From assembly GCA_011009095.1 (NCBI GenBank), contig VTPC01091245.1, positions 30,489 to 94,488 of the forward strand: a stretch of DNA of 64,000 nucleotides. The letters are read 5' to 3'. Below the pieces are notes generated by a model. The model did no database searches and was not told the DNA's origin. It was given only the letters and a program-made list of their open reading frames with translations. Both the position numbers and the translations under genes were made by a program. Below, one piece after another: positions 34,083-46,505 of this stretch (position 1 is its first letter; each line of letters starts with the position of its first letter). Origin of the DNA: Ignelater luminosus. Its lineage: Eukaryota; Arthropoda; Insecta; Coleoptera; Elateridae.

Positions 34083-35966
34083 TATCTAAATATTTAAGGG
34101 TATTGCCACTCACCAAACTTTTAGTTTGCTTTTTAAATCGTGTATAAAGTCAAACAGGAACTTTTAAATGCTGCTCTCTACAACTATTTATTTATTTGCA
34201 GAGCACCTAGTAAAATTGGCTTAGCTGTAGTATTTATTTTGTAATACCGTACAGTCAAGATATTTCAATTATCTGACCGAAATACCCAACGGTGGAATCA
34301 TTAGAGAATAGTAAATACGTAGAAACTCGCTGTGGATCGATTTGGTTTGCCTTTGTAGTGTAGAGGATGTACTCTGCAAATATATTGGTGCCTAATTTGC
34401 ATCTGTTGTTAGTTAGACATGTAGGAATATAAATGGGAATGCCAAAATTTCCTAAATTACGTTTTGAAAATGTTTCAATTTTATTTTTAAATTAACGTCA
34501 AAATCAAGTTTAGCAACCGCTTTTTTCAACTTTAATCAAACACGCGCTTAAAACATCCCATTATATTCAGATACAAACAAACATTGGTTATCCTAACCAA
34601 CAGTGACATATCTGACAGAGTAAATTATGTTCATGAGTTTTCTCACACACCAGTGCTTGCAGAACAAGGCAAGCGCGAACTCATACATTCAGGATACAAC
34701 GTAAAATCAAGCTCTATTGGGAATTATCTTTTGAGTAGCATTTTTTAATATAATAAAGGTTTATTATAGTAAAACTCTGGGTATATTTTGGAGGATGAAT
34801 ATGTATGAATGAATAAAATATAAGGAAAAACCAGAAAATCAAAAATATAAACACGAGAGAAAATCCCTGGCTTTTCATTTCGTTTCCCACCAATTTAATG
34901 TCGTAATATTAAAATCCACCTGGATAATCTTTTACCGTGTAATAATGCTGGAAGTTATAAAAAATGTTATTAACATATTTTTACATTATATTTCTACTCG
35001 TGTTTTTTATCATACAAACATATAACTTAAGCCCAGTGAGTAATTAGTAATACTAAAATTAGTTCCCGGGGGAACCGTAATCCATGAACATTACATTCTG
35101 ATTTCGCTTTGCATCCCCAGAGAGCAATACACACCTAATATGAAAGGGGATCGTATCCAAACTTAAATTTACTGAAGCCTTACAGTTCATTGGCCGCCCA
35201 CTTCAGTGACACTGCAACAATATTCATAAATCACAGCTTAGGTCAACACTAACTAATCAGTGCATCATACCTAATAGAAACTGATGTAGCTGAATTATCT
35301 ATAATTGAATCGTTAATAGATTGAAGCGCCTACTGATTGCACACATCGATTGTAATCATCAGAGTGGATGCTTTAGGGTAACGATAGTGAGGATGTGCAA
35401 AGCAATATCCTGACTGGTTCTCACAAAGGTCAGTCGGAAATTGAGAAACCATTTTCGTATATAGGCTACGGTACTAGAATTTATCTCCTACTAATTCTAA
35501 AACCACAACCGCTGTGTGTTAATTTAAATGTTAATTATAGTCTTAATGGAAATTGGTTTTTACGGTACAATTCCATATGCGCAATGTGTGTTCTCTATTT
35601 GTCGCTGATTTGCTGGAAAACTTAGTTACTAATTGCAAACAAACTTGTATAGAATTGCCAGGGGGTGTAAGTAAAACGCTTTGTTTCTTTTTCATTCAAG
35701 AGGAAATTGCTGAGAAAATGAAAAGTACATAAAATTGTTTCCTCTTTCAAAAGGTTACCACATCTCAAAGATATTTCAACTATATTAAGTAGAGAATTGC
35801 TCAATAACAAACATCTACCAGACAAATACATGACGTAGCATATAAATTTTATAAAAGTCAATAAGAGGATGTATTTATGATACTTACTAACGTTGGTGAT
35901 TATTACTCTAAACATCCAAGATTCAATCTTCTTGGAATGCTTAGTACTAACCAATCTGGTTTGAAG
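34083..35966. other. Unassigned stretch
   Basis: No credible gene was seen; small open frames at 35395-35625 and 35622-35954 look like chance. Confidence 0.35.
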
Positions 35967-36146
35967 ATGAATCCAATGAATTTTATATTTCTGTTTCTAT
36001 GCTCAATAGTTTTGTTAGATTCTCCTCGTGTACAGTGTTCAGTTGTTAAGTTGTTAAGGGGGTATTCGGAAATTGGGCAGATAAGATGCTCATCTTCATG
36101 CTTTCAGCGATTTTCCGATAAGTTGCAGTTGAGGCAGGCTTATTAG
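35967..36146 (+). CDS. Short open frame with signal-peptide-like start, doubtful
   Basis: From ATG 35967 the 59-residue frame begins MNPMNFIFLFLCSIVLLDS, a good hydrophobic signal-peptide core, then a possible cleavage region PRVQC and a mature part with a CSSSC cluster, ending at TAG 36144. It could be a small secreted peptide or an exon of a secreted protein, but no convincing splice sites, neighbouring exons or family were found, and such frames occur by chance in AT-rich DNA. Confidence 0.18.
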   Translation: MNPMNFIFLFLCSIVLLDSPRVQCSVVKLLRGYSEIGQIRCSSSCFQRFSDKLQLRQAY

Positions 36147-36156
36147 TTGTTGTTCT

Positions 36157-36429
36157 CTAGTACACTGACTTTAGATGGAACCTTTTGGTTGTCGACTGTC
36201 TCTTTCTGGACAGTTTGAAAGGCTGGTGTGTGGACTTCTTGAGGATGTCCCCGTGTCCAAACCATTTTAATATGCTTCTTACAGAGCCATTTAGCTTAAT
36301 TTTCTGACTTCTTGGCTTTGCCTGTTGCTTTTTTATTTTTGCTCGAAAGCTGACCGGAATCAATATTTTCTGTCTTGCAGGATTCACATCGTACGTAGAA
36401 GAGCAAAATTTCTGCACTTTAAAGGACAA
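36157..36429 (-). pseudogene. Possible C-terminal remnant of a LINE ORF2
   Basis: The 90-codon minus-strand frame is strongly basic and includes VRSILKWFGHGDILKKS followed by a KLSRKRQ stretch. The phrase LxWFGHxxR is typical of the region after the reverse transcriptase in RTE-type LINEs. No reverse transcriptase motif was found next to it, so the assignment rests on one short phrase. Confidence 0.2.
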
Positions 36430-38430
36430 CGATCACCATTTTGTTGATAAGTGTTCGCTACAGCAAGGTCCCGTGTTGCTATAGTAAAGCTGTATGCAAA
36501 CGTAAATCACTTGGTTTTTAAAGGTGAGATCTTTAATAACTAATTTTCTATCCAGCCACGTATCTCTTCGAGCTGCTCCTGTTTCCTTGAAATTTAGAAT
36601 TCTTTTTGAGGTTTACTTCTCTTGGTCTAGGAAATAATGCCAAGACACCCCAAGACATAACCACAATCAACAAGTGTTTAAGAGTCAGGTCTACCGAAAT
36701 GGTCGTTGATTGATTCCGTTTCTCTGACGCAAGCTCTTAACCATAACACGACAGTTTGGGGCAGGGAGCTTATCCGTAGAGACATGCCATATGGCTTCTA
36801 ACTCATTGTACAGGACATACGTATTTCCTTTCTATCCATGGCATTTAACTAAATTAACTATCTAGATACTTTAGGATGCTCCACTTCCGGTAAATAGGTG
36901 AAACACCTAATAATTTAAATATTCCATATTTTTGTATAGAGTGTTAGTTACCTTATTTTACCTTTCTCGAAACGAATCACAGATAAATAGATTACAAGCA
37001 TTAATGATTTGTCATGCCTTTTTATTCGATCTTCTCCAGATTTTCTGCTAATACTTTGTGTAATTTCTTGGATTTTGAACGGAGCACCGTGTAAGATAAT
37101 TGTCTAAATGGACACGTGTATTAGGGCCTCCTTGATGCATCTCCTCTCATTTTTTTTAAGCAAAGACGCAAAAATATTTTGAACGGAGATTACGTAGAAC
37201 AGAACACATGCGCTACGCCGCCATTTAGAAATTAAATGTATGTTGTCAACTTTAGGATTTGCCATACGTCTATGTCGCTGAATGTTTGATGAGTCTAATA
37301 TAAGCTGAATTAGCTTCTTAAATCAATCGGCGTATTGGAATAAAGCCAAGAACTTGCTTACAGATTCTAAATAGTTTCCACTTTGTAGTAAAAACACAAT
37401 AATCTTCGTCATTAAGGGCAGTGGCCAAGGGTCAATATCCCTAAAATAATTTCTGATAACAATAAGCTGTTTTTGCTTTGGCTAAAAGGCCAAAAAGTTC
37501 AAAGTATGTTTCTAATCCAAAGTTAGTCTTTCTAAAGTAGAAATCGATTGAAAAACGAAATACAGTTTTGGTACTACCTTGTCTATCTGAATTCTATTCG
37601 AAATTTAAACATAAAAATCTAAAGTGTTATTAACGACAAATGTTCAGAATAACTAAATTTACTGATCACATGTTCATGGAGTAGAAAATGAGCAATAAAG
37701 ATTACGATATTAAACTTAACAAAAATAAGTCCATAGAGGCATGGGCAAAGAGGATGACAAGATTATTTAAAGACGACAAATATGTTTTTTGAATCAATTT
37801 CATGAGTACCAGGACAGGAATGAAAACTGACAAAAAGTTATTTTTGGCAAAAAGGAATTTGACAATAAGATTTGTTCACGGTGGTAAACAATATATTCAG
37901 GCAATTTTTCTGTGACTTAGGAATTTTACCCACACAGTTAAAAATGGAAGATTATCTAGAGCTATATAATTTGAAATATGACTGAGAACGTTTTGGGAAA
38001 AACTTCGATAGCACGTTATTCCTATACTTTTCGGTGTCCAGCAGTATGAGTAACAAAGAATCTTATATTGCACCTTGCTCAAAATTCTTACTAAACTGCA
38101 CACTAACCCTAAAAAGAATCACATCTGTTAAGTGTCTTGATGGTCCCATGTCAGATTTAATTATGTCTAATTCAATAATTACTATAAAGATCAAAAACTT
38201 TGTAAACTGATTTTCATCATTTTATACGTTTCTTTTATTTCAAAGCTTGTCAACTATCATAGATATCTTTACAATAGAAAAGATTGACAGAAGTTAACAT
38301 TAACTCATACATAGCCAAACAGGATGTCATCAAGAAAGGTTTAAAAACACTGCATTTAGGATTAATGCAAATTAAGCTAAACTCTATTTGTTAACATAGT
38401 CAGAACTCTATTTCATAAGTAGACATAAGA
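36430..38430. other. Unassigned stretch
   Basis: Nothing recognisable on either strand apart from short chance open frames. Confidence 0.35.
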
Positions 38431-38674
38431 ATAGTAATAATAATAATAATAATTAATTGCACCAGCCTACGTGGTGTAGCAGTAATGAGACTTTCGGGAA
38501 GAAATATTTTGAATCTGAGATCGAATTTATGGGTCCATACGACCTAAGTAGTTGGTATCTAAATTGCGATATGGAATACCTTCAGATTTAGAGCAAACTG
38601 TTACTATATTTATAGATAATTTAGTAGATAAATTGCAATGATCACGTCACTCTGAATCTTCAATTTAAGTTATG
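38431..38674 (+). repeat. (AAT)n microsatellite followed by a tRNA-derived SINE head
   Basis: An (AAT)n tract at 38431-38453 is followed by CCTACGTGGTGTAGCAGTAA. TGGTGTAGCAG (about 38471) is a perfect match to the RNA polymerase III A box (TRGYNNARNNG), and GATCGAATT (about 38520) fits the B box except for its last base. The spacing suits a tRNA-derived SINE promoter. It does not fold into a complete tRNA. The mariner at 38677 begins about 150 bases further on and may have cut into the SINE body. Confidence 0.45.
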
Positions 38675-38676
38675 TA

Positions 38677-39575
38677 CGAGGTGTGTGAGAAAAGTAATGA
38701 GACTGTCAACACTGCGGGAGATCTGGCAACGTTGTGTCTACCGGCCTGTGCTAAACCGGTTTGTTTATCGCTTCCACTTCCTCAGTCCAAGTTACAACTC
38801 CGTACAGCTAACACATTATTTTTGACAGCGCCATCAGTGAAGTTGTGTTTTTGTTGTGTGTTACAGAAATGGAGCATCGGAATTTAGAGCAACGTTGTGC
38901 AATAAAGTTTTGTGTTAAACTTGGTGAATCCGCGAGTGTGACTTTTGAAAAGTTGAAACAGGTCTATGGGGAACAGTGCTTATCAAGAGCACAAGTTTTC
39001 CGCTGGCACAAATCATTTTTGGACAGCCAAGAACACGTTGAAGATGAACCTCGCTCAGGGAGACCTTCAACTTCAAAAACTGACGAAAACGTTGAACGTG
39101 TGAGGGCTCTTGTGAGATCAGACCGTCGTTTAACAATAAGGATGATGAGTGAACAGTTAAATTTAAACACTTTCACCGTGCATCAAATTTTGACAGACAT
39201 CATGACAATGCTCCGTGTCATACAGCAATTTCCATCAGTGAATTTTTGACCTCAAAACGCATTACTGTTGTTCCTCATCCCCCCCTATTCACCTGATTTG
39301 AGTCCTTGTGACTTTTTCCTTTTCCCGAAATTGAAACATGTCCTAAAAGGACGTCATTTTGGAACTCTGGAGAACATTCAAAAGACTGTGACCGACCAGT
39401 TAAAAGCCATACCAGTTGAATACTTCCAGCGCTGCTACCAAGAGTGGGAACAACGACTCCGCCGGTGTATAGCTGCCCAAGGGAACTACTTTGAAGGGGA
39501 TAACATTGTTGTTTGAAAAAAATAAAAACTTTGGTTAGTATGAAATCAGTCTCATTACTTTTCTCACATACCTCG
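38677..39575 (+). mobile_element. Internally deleted mariner (DD34D) element
   Basis: The element is 899 bp. Its ends, CGAGGTGTGTGAGAAAAGTA at 38677 and the inverse at 39575, agree over 29 bases with one mismatch and are flanked by TA (38675-38676 and 39576-39577). Full-length mariners are about 1.3 kb, so around 0.4 kb of the transposase gene is missing. With both ends intact it could have been mobilised by a transposase from elsewhere. Confidence 0.9.
38869..39516 (+). pseudogene. Mariner transposase with central deletion
   Basis: From ATG 38869 the N-terminal region is open: MEHRNLEQRCAIKFCVKLGE, then the first helix-turn-helix with RAQVFRWHKSF, the GRPST linker and the second helix-turn-helix with LTIRMMSEQLNLN and HQILTD. 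At about 39200 the sequence jumps to the block that encodes HDNAPCHTAIS, deleting the region with the first catalytic aspartate and changing the frame. An extra C in a run near 39282 shifts it again, after which YSPDLSPCDFFLFPKLKHVL and the normal C-terminus ending FEGDNIVV follow to 39516. The upstream start at 38845 adds residues not seen in the family, so 38869 is preferred. It cannot encode an active enzyme. Confidence 0.9.
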
Positions 39576-39761
39576 TATATCAGTATGATGATCAGTACAA
39601 TTGTTATAACAGTCAGCTTTAGACAGAGTTCGACGTTTCTGCTGCGTTAGCACAGGACAATCGTCGATGAAGTGTCTATAACAATTATAACGTGCATTTC
39701 CATTACATGTAATATTATTATAAATATAAGGCTGAGATTTCATAATTTGATGGTATAACTA

Positions 39762-41073
39762 TGTCCAGAAAGTAAGTTCATTTTCTATTTCCCGCCGTTG
39801 CAGCGATGTGATCGCAGTTCCGCGCATGCGCGGCAATGACCTTGTATCGTTACTAAGCGATTGACGCCATTTTGAGTTAGTTATCTGCTGTTATCGTGTC
39901 ACAGTGCTTGTTTATAATGGCAAAGGTAATTGAAAATTCCGCCGATTGCGAGATTAGATCAGTGATTCGGTTTCTCAATGCGAAACATTTGAAACCAGTG
40001 GACATTCATCTCTGAGGTGTATGGACAGAATGTAATGAGTTATTCTATGGTTGTGAGATGGGTAAAAAAATTCAACAATGGCCGTATAAAGGTGCACGAT
40101 GAAGGAAGAAGTGGACGTCCATCATTGGTTAATGATGAACTTGTTCATGCAGTGAATGAAAAAATTAGAGGAAACCGTAAGTTTACGATTTCTCTTCTTT
40201 CTATGGAATTACCCCTAATTTCACGATCCCTTCTTCATGAAATTGTTCATGACAAACTGGGATATCGAAAGCTTTGTGCACGCATGGTACCGAAAACTCT
40301 TACCGAGGATCACAAGAAAAAAACGCCTAGGTGCTGCTCTTGAATTTTTGACTCGTTATCACAATGACGGGGACCATTTCCTTAACAGTATAGTGACTGG
40401 GGACGAGACTTGGGTAGCCTATGAGACACATGAGACAAAACGGCAATCGATGGAATGTAGGCACACATCGTCACCAGCAAAGACAACATCGAAGCCGAAT
40501 TTGACAACCCGGAAAATCATGTGCACAGTGTTTTGGGACAGATGTGGTGTTCTTTTAGTGGACTTTCTACCACGGGGCGAAACAATTACCGCTATTGCTT
40601 GCTGCGATACGCTAAGGAAACTGCGTCGTGCAATTCAGAATAAGCGCCGTGGAAAGCTCACTAGCAGCATTTTGTTGATTCATAAAAATGCTCGCCCCCC
40701 ACACTGCAAACCTTACACAGCAACTTTTGACTCAATTTGGATGGGAACAATTTGACCACCCACCGTATAGTCCGGACCTTGCTCCCAGTGACTTCTTCCT
40801 GTTTTTAAGCCTAAAATCAAATCTCACTGGCAAGAAATTCAATGACGACGATGAGATTAAAGAACATGTTGCAACTTGGTTACAGTCACAGGCGTCAACG
40901 TTTTATGACGAAGGAATACAAAAATTAGTGCCACGCTACGATAAATGCTTACAAAATGGTGGTAGCTATGTTGACTAATAGTTTTAAGTCTACAGATTCT
41001 TTTGCAATAAATTATTTTTCCTAATATACATTTGTTTTATTTTACCAGTAGAAATGAACTTACTTTCTGGACA
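39762..41073 (+). mobile_element. Full-length but dead mariner (DD34D) element
   Basis: The element is 1,312 bp. Its ends, TGTCCAGAAAGTAAGTTCAT at 39762 and the inverse at 41073, are flanked by TA (39760-39761 and 41074-41075). It differs in termini and protein from the mariner 186 bp to its left, so these are two separate families that inserted independently. Confidence 0.9.
39917..40978 (+). pseudogene. Mariner transposase, broken by frameshifts and an active-site change
   Basis: From ATG 39917 it reads MAKVIENSADCEIRSVIRFL and is interrupted by a stop near 40012 where a few bases are missing. Reading resumes with VYGQNVMSYSMVVRWVKKF, GRSGRPSLVND and the second helix-turn-helix. A frameshift near 40322 leads to RLGAALEFLTRYHNDGDHF with the first catalytic aspartate in VTGDETWV. 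The second catalytic position reads HKNARP where active mariners have HDNARP, so aspartate is replaced by lysine. An extra C just after it (near 40700) shifts the frame to YSPDLAPSDFFLF, with the third aspartate, and the C-terminus ending NGGSYVD at 40975. Three frame breaks plus the lost aspartate make it inactive. The subfamily (possibly irritans) was not established. Confidence 0.9.
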
Positions 41074-41075
41074 TA

Positions 41076-44000
41076 GATATAAAAAACACACATCTGATCT
41101 AAAACGATTTGAAAATTCTTAAATCATCGTTATAAGAATATGACGAACAGGAACGTATAAAGTCACGAAAATTTTAAGTATAAATTCTGAATAAGCTCTT
41201 GTCTTCGGAAGAAATTTCAAATTGTCACCATTAAAACTGACAACTTGGGACGAGCACAGTGTCTTGTTCAAAATTCGAATTGGTGCCGTCGACACCTTAA
41301 ACATTAAAACTCTAGAGGAGCACATGCCCTTGTGTTTTTCTTTTGCTTTTGTCGCACTGCAAAGAGGAATACGACTTCTACTTTTAAAATATGCGCAGAA
41401 AATAGTTTTTTTATATCAAACTCTCAAGTCAAAATTAGTGCTAGTTTCTCCATTTAGGAATTTCATGAAATATTCATACGCAGGTTTTCAGCTGCGTGTC
41501 TATTAGCACATATATTAAGTAAAAACAAGTAAGCAGGTACAAATAAAACATAATCTCAACTGAAATGACAATAAAGGAAAATCCCCAACAATAAAAGTGC
41601 CACTAGAAAAAAATTCTCTAATCGTCTCTAAGTATGTTGGCACTAGAAACTAGAGACTTATACCTTACGGGGTCTTGAGTAGAGCTTAATTTTACTTTTA
41701 AAGTTTTTCAGACTCAAATTTTTGTCCAGCTATTCTAAAATTACACCAGTATAGTAAGAACCCAAATAACCAGAATGCAGAGGATGAACAGAAATCGTCT
41801 TTAGGCAGGCTGAGCTGCGAACATTTTTACCCAACCTAGTCTTTTCGGTCTTTTTCACCTGTTTCAAGTTTATTTCGATCGGGTAGATTTGGGTCGGGCC
41901 TAGAGATTTCAGCCCTTGCATACCTCGTCAAATTGAGGTAAAGTGTACTGACCGTAGAGGTGACCTATTAAGACTAAATCTTAAAATTAATGTGGATCAG
42001 GAAACACGGAATTAAGTTCGCTAGTATACGGTACAGTATACTAGAAATTAAACGGACATAATAAAATAGGATTTCTCGGATCATTTTATTTTGTAGACTA
42101 ACTTTTGTGATATTTTAATAAAACTACAATCAGTAAAATTAGTAGAATGACTATAAGGCAATTACAATTTGTTAGGGATTTATTACAGTTCTAAAATTAA
42201 TGAACTGTAATTTTTTGTACGCTAATAAACTCAAACAGCGCAATAGGAATAATAATAATAATTAAAACAGCAAAATTAGCAATTAAATATTGTTCGTAAC
42301 TTTTTGTAATTTTTTATATTTAGACGAGCAAATCTGCACAGAATTACAAATTGATGATAAGATTAGATTTGCTATTGAGTTGGGTCGAAATAAACCTTTA
42401 TTTTAGTTTGCGTTGACTGGTACATGTTTTAAGCTAGTGGGGATCTGATCAATATAAGTTGTGACAACCTATTCGTTTTTTTCTTGAATTTTATGGGTAG
42501 GCTGGTTTTATGTTCTTGCGACTGTTCTCATCTTCATACCAGATTATTTTTTATAAAGAAAAACACATTAAAAAATAATTGTCGTTGTAACAATTTAGAG
42601 ACTAATGCAGGAAAAATAAAACTCAGGTTAATCTTGGATGTAATTAAATTTGTTAGGAACATCATTTACTAAACTTCATTACATTCCCTTGCTATATTCA
42701 AGCGAAGCGGCTTTACTAAATTTGACCTAAATTGAGAACAGACGTCTATAAATACGGATAACATCGCAAACTAATAACACGAGGGAGTTTCTTTATCAAC
42801 AGAAAATAAACACCAGGTAGCCTCTTTTAATCAAAATCAAATATTCAACATTTCCATGTGTGTATATGTACCTAACCTAAAAAAGATATTAAAGATAAAT
42901 CAAAATCATACTATAAAACATAATAAAAAAGAAATTTCTATCATCCTTAAAATATATCATGATAGGCTTCCAAGAAAGTCATAAAAATTTTTATTATACA
43001 ATTTAAAATTTAAATATCACATATGAAGTGTTTATCATAGACAGCCCATAACTTTAAATCACAAGACATTATCCCATATAGGCATTTAATATGGTGGTGG
43101 GAGCAATATTTTATTATTATTATTATTATATTCAGTAGAGTTAGCCGGTTAGTTCGTTAACCGGAAGTTACTCTATATACAGGGACATGAGGATGCGACT
43201 GATTTCCCAAGGGAGAGGATCCGCAGTGCCAGCCTGACGTGTGTCAATTATCTTTCTTGTACCTCATCAACGGTCTCCGAAGAGAAGCGAATTTACTTAG
43301 GTCTCCATTTTCCTCGGCCAAACATTTGCTTAAATAACACCTATTTATTTTAACACCACATTCTATAGAACTTGACTATGAACTATTTCATCATAGGTAC
43401 CAGATTTAACACTTTAGAAATTTGCATATTAATAAAACTTGTCCTGAAAGTGGACTAAACTGACAATTTCTATTAAAGGTATAAGTTTAAGATTTAACCA
43501 TGAATAATTTCACGTTAGTTAATCTTTTCTTTTTCCTTTTTCCTTGAAATACCGCAGTCTATTTATTTTCCATTAATATTTGAAATTCAAAAAGCAAATG
43601 CATCGACATGAAAAGCTGTACCTGTACAGTTTAAATCGCTCTACATATTAGCGTGATAGTTTCACTGCATTGAACTAAAAAAACAAGATAAATAATCAGC
43701 GAATACCAAACATTGCAGAATAATTAAAAAACGAAAAACAAATACTCTCTATGCAAACCAACCAATAGCTATTGGAGCTAAAAACACAGTAAAGAAATTA
43801 CATACCGCTAGCACTTTTGTATATGAACACATTTTCTAAATTACATACATACGTAATTTATATAAATTCGCACACATTTCAACATTAATTTCATCATAAG
43901 AAAGTTTATAAAATGTTTTAGCTTTACATTTACTAGTTATAAATTGTTGGTTAGTTCAAACAAATTTGGGTCAACCAATCAACGGCAGCAATACTGATTA

Positions 44001-45129
44001 CAGCGATATTTTGAGCTTTTAAGACTTCTAACGGATTTTCTTTCTTAAGGAGAGCATAAAAATTGTTTTACTTACTTTGGATTGTTCCCTATTGGTAGTC
44101 TTGGGCGTAGGTGAGGGTAGTTATCAGTATTTTATCAAGCGATCGGAATATTTCTATTTTCTCTCGTTTTTTTCAAAGCTCTGTCAGTAAAAGCTGTCGA
44201 TACCTTTCTCTTTTTACAGCAGCTTTTTAACCGTCATCAGAATATGTGACAGTGCAAAATTGGTAGAATGATTAATGAAGAGAGGGTATGTTTAATAAGA
44301 AAATAGTTCTCATCTTGAGAGACCTCGTAAGATATAATTGGATATAACAGTTCCACTACCCTATATATAATCAATGTCACAAAATTAATTATTAAAATAA
44401 AATTGATTTAGCACGACATAATAAAAATAAATAAATGAAAATAGAACCAATAAATTACAAAAACCTATACATCGGGTCAACGTACTGCTTACACGTATAC
44501 GTGATAAGACGTAAAATTTCTAATTTAAACTAACCTTATATATATGTAAACAGTCACAAACTAAACAACAAGCAAGAAATAAGCAAAGGTTCTTTTGGGG
44601 TAACTAACAAATTTTGGGATCGATTCCCTAGCAGCTTCTATAGCATGAAATGATTTGTATGATTTGAATCACATTTTGTGGCTTGTCTGCAACATCTACT
44701 GGCTACAAAAAAACTGACATCTTAGCACTTCAGTTTTCAGATTTAAGTAGCATGCAAGCACATTAACCTAACCCTGCTCTAAACCTTTCTATTGAAGATA
44801 TTTTTGACTGCGACTGTCCGCTAGGATACAAGCATGACCAAAAGGCCCTACCAGCGCAATGAATATTTGGAGCAAGAGGCATACGATTCCCTCGCTACTG
44901 TGGTAAACATCGACATCAAGCTAACAGCTATACCTTTAACATGTACAGTAGGAATCAGCTCCAATCGTTCCAAAGTCTGGTAAGATTGGACAGTCACATC
45001 CAAGGTATGGAAGCTTTCTTGTTCTTGACTACACACTACGAAGTAATAGATTTTCACTTTTAATGAACATTTGTTCTTCTCTAGATCAAAGATAAAGACT
45101 AAATTTAGAATTAACTGTAATTTTGACAT
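41076..45129. other. AT-rich non-coding stretch with one GC-richer island
   Basis: No gene was recognised. A (ATT)n tract at 43106-43130 directly borders a GC-richer island (about 43131-43320) containing the palindrome CCGGTTAGTTCGTTAACCGG; on the minus strand the (ATA)n could be the tail of a SINE- or LINE-like copy whose body is this island, but no tRNA-like promoter boxes or coding motifs were found. Confidence 0.35.
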
Positions 45130-45800
45130 TTTGCAACCTGATCTTGAATGCGACCTAAAAATGTCGCCCTACTGCGTTCGTCTTCCTTTAATCCTCTGAT
45201 ATTAGAAATAAACCACCAATCGTAATCAACTTTGTTTCAATTAGGTTGCGCCTTCCATTAACCTTCTCATACAGCTAATTATGTAGGTTATGCCTTTTAA
45301 AGGATTACCTACGGTGACCCAAAGTCGGGGTTTGTCTTCGATCAACTTTCTAAGAAATCTAAATACAAACACTCTAGTAGCTTTTTAAACAGTACTATTT
45401 TCCAAAAAAACTAAAAACGATTGATGGCGCCCAAATTCTCTGAAAACCGGCTCCCTTCATCATTGCCAACAATGAAAGACCCATCTCGCTAGGACCAATC
45501 GTTCTTGAAATAAAAAATATTTATTGAAAAAACCGAAAGACAATCTATGGTGTCCGGAATCTCTCTACTACTGCAGAACGAAGAAGGTGTGTTTGAAAAG
45601 TTAATTAAGAACGCCGATCACACTTTTTAGAATGCCACCCCCAAGGTCGGAAGTGGCGGTAATTAAAGTTAACATGCCCTGAAGTTAGTTCGTCGATCGA
45701 TTGTCGAGCTTATCCCTTCATTAACTTTCTTAAGAGAACTAGATACAATCCATTTTCAATCAACGTTAAACCTTGTTCGGCCCAGCATTAGCAGTTCCTG
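45130..45800. repeat. Degenerate repeat block, same family as 15450-16020
   Basis: It contains CCATTAACCTTCTCA (about 45256), GGTGACCCAAAGTCGG (about 45313), CAACTTTCTAAGAAATCTAAA (about 45343) and, in a further unit, CATTAACTTTCTTAAGAGAAC (about 45719). The phrases occur in the same order and similar spacing as in the other blocks. Confidence 0.4.
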
Positions 45801-45969
45801 AGCTATAAAATATCTTTCAGAAAAAACCAGAGATGGGCGACGAAGCTGTCTAAAAAGCAAAAAACGAGCAAAAATAGCCTGAAGTCGATACGATTGTATG
45901 TTTCAAAAATATAGAATATTTGCGAGAAAAGATTAAGACTGTCGCTAAAAAGCTTCCTCTCATCTCCAT

Positions 45970-46505
45970 GCGACACATCGTCCCGGCACAGCATTTCATT
46001 ACAGCGAGGCTGCTACTCCAAGCCTCGCTGCGTCAAATGCGGTGAAAACCATCATACAACAGAATGTCAAAAACCCAAAGAACAGACAGCGACATGCGCT
46101 AACTGCAAGGGTGGTCACCCAATCAGCTACCGTGGCTGCCCTTGCTTCCCCAAAATAGCAGCCACACATTCTACGGTAAACACCACCGTACCACCACCAA
46201 TCCCCTGCCAGTCCAAAATCTTCCTCCATCCTCCATGTAAAACTCCAAGGCGGCCGATTTAATACAGCTACGCCAATGCAGTCAAATCTCCAACTACACT
46301 AGCAAGACCTTCCACAACTACTCAACCGACGACACAAAACGAAAACCCAGCACTTTTACATCAGTTACTGGGCAATGCTGCCTACACCAGCAACCCAAAT
46401 TTACTTCAACAACTACTATCTCTCGCAACCGACGCTATCAACAAAAAAGATATCTTAACAGCCTAACTACAATTACTTCCAGAACTTCTAAACTCACTTA
46501 AATAA
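45970..46505 (+). pseudogene. Jockey-type LINE ORF1 fragment with zinc knuckles
   Basis: On the plus strand the sequence reads GCYSKPRCVKCGENHHTTEC, then TATCANCKGGHPISYRGCP. These are two CCHC zinc knuckles, the second with the longer last spacing that marks the final knuckle of jockey-clade ORF1 (RNA-binding, gag-like) proteins. A proline- and threonine-rich tail follows, then NLLQQLLSLATDAIN and a typical hydrophobic end LLPELLNSLK with a stop at about 46505. At least two internal stops (near 46260 and 46465) interrupt it, and the usual first knuckle is degenerate. No ORF2 follows. This is not a domesticated gene as far as can be seen. Confidence 0.7.

Noticed and set aside
45999-46229. 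76-codon minus-strand frame
   Set aside because: Antisense of the zinc-knuckle ORF1 fragment.
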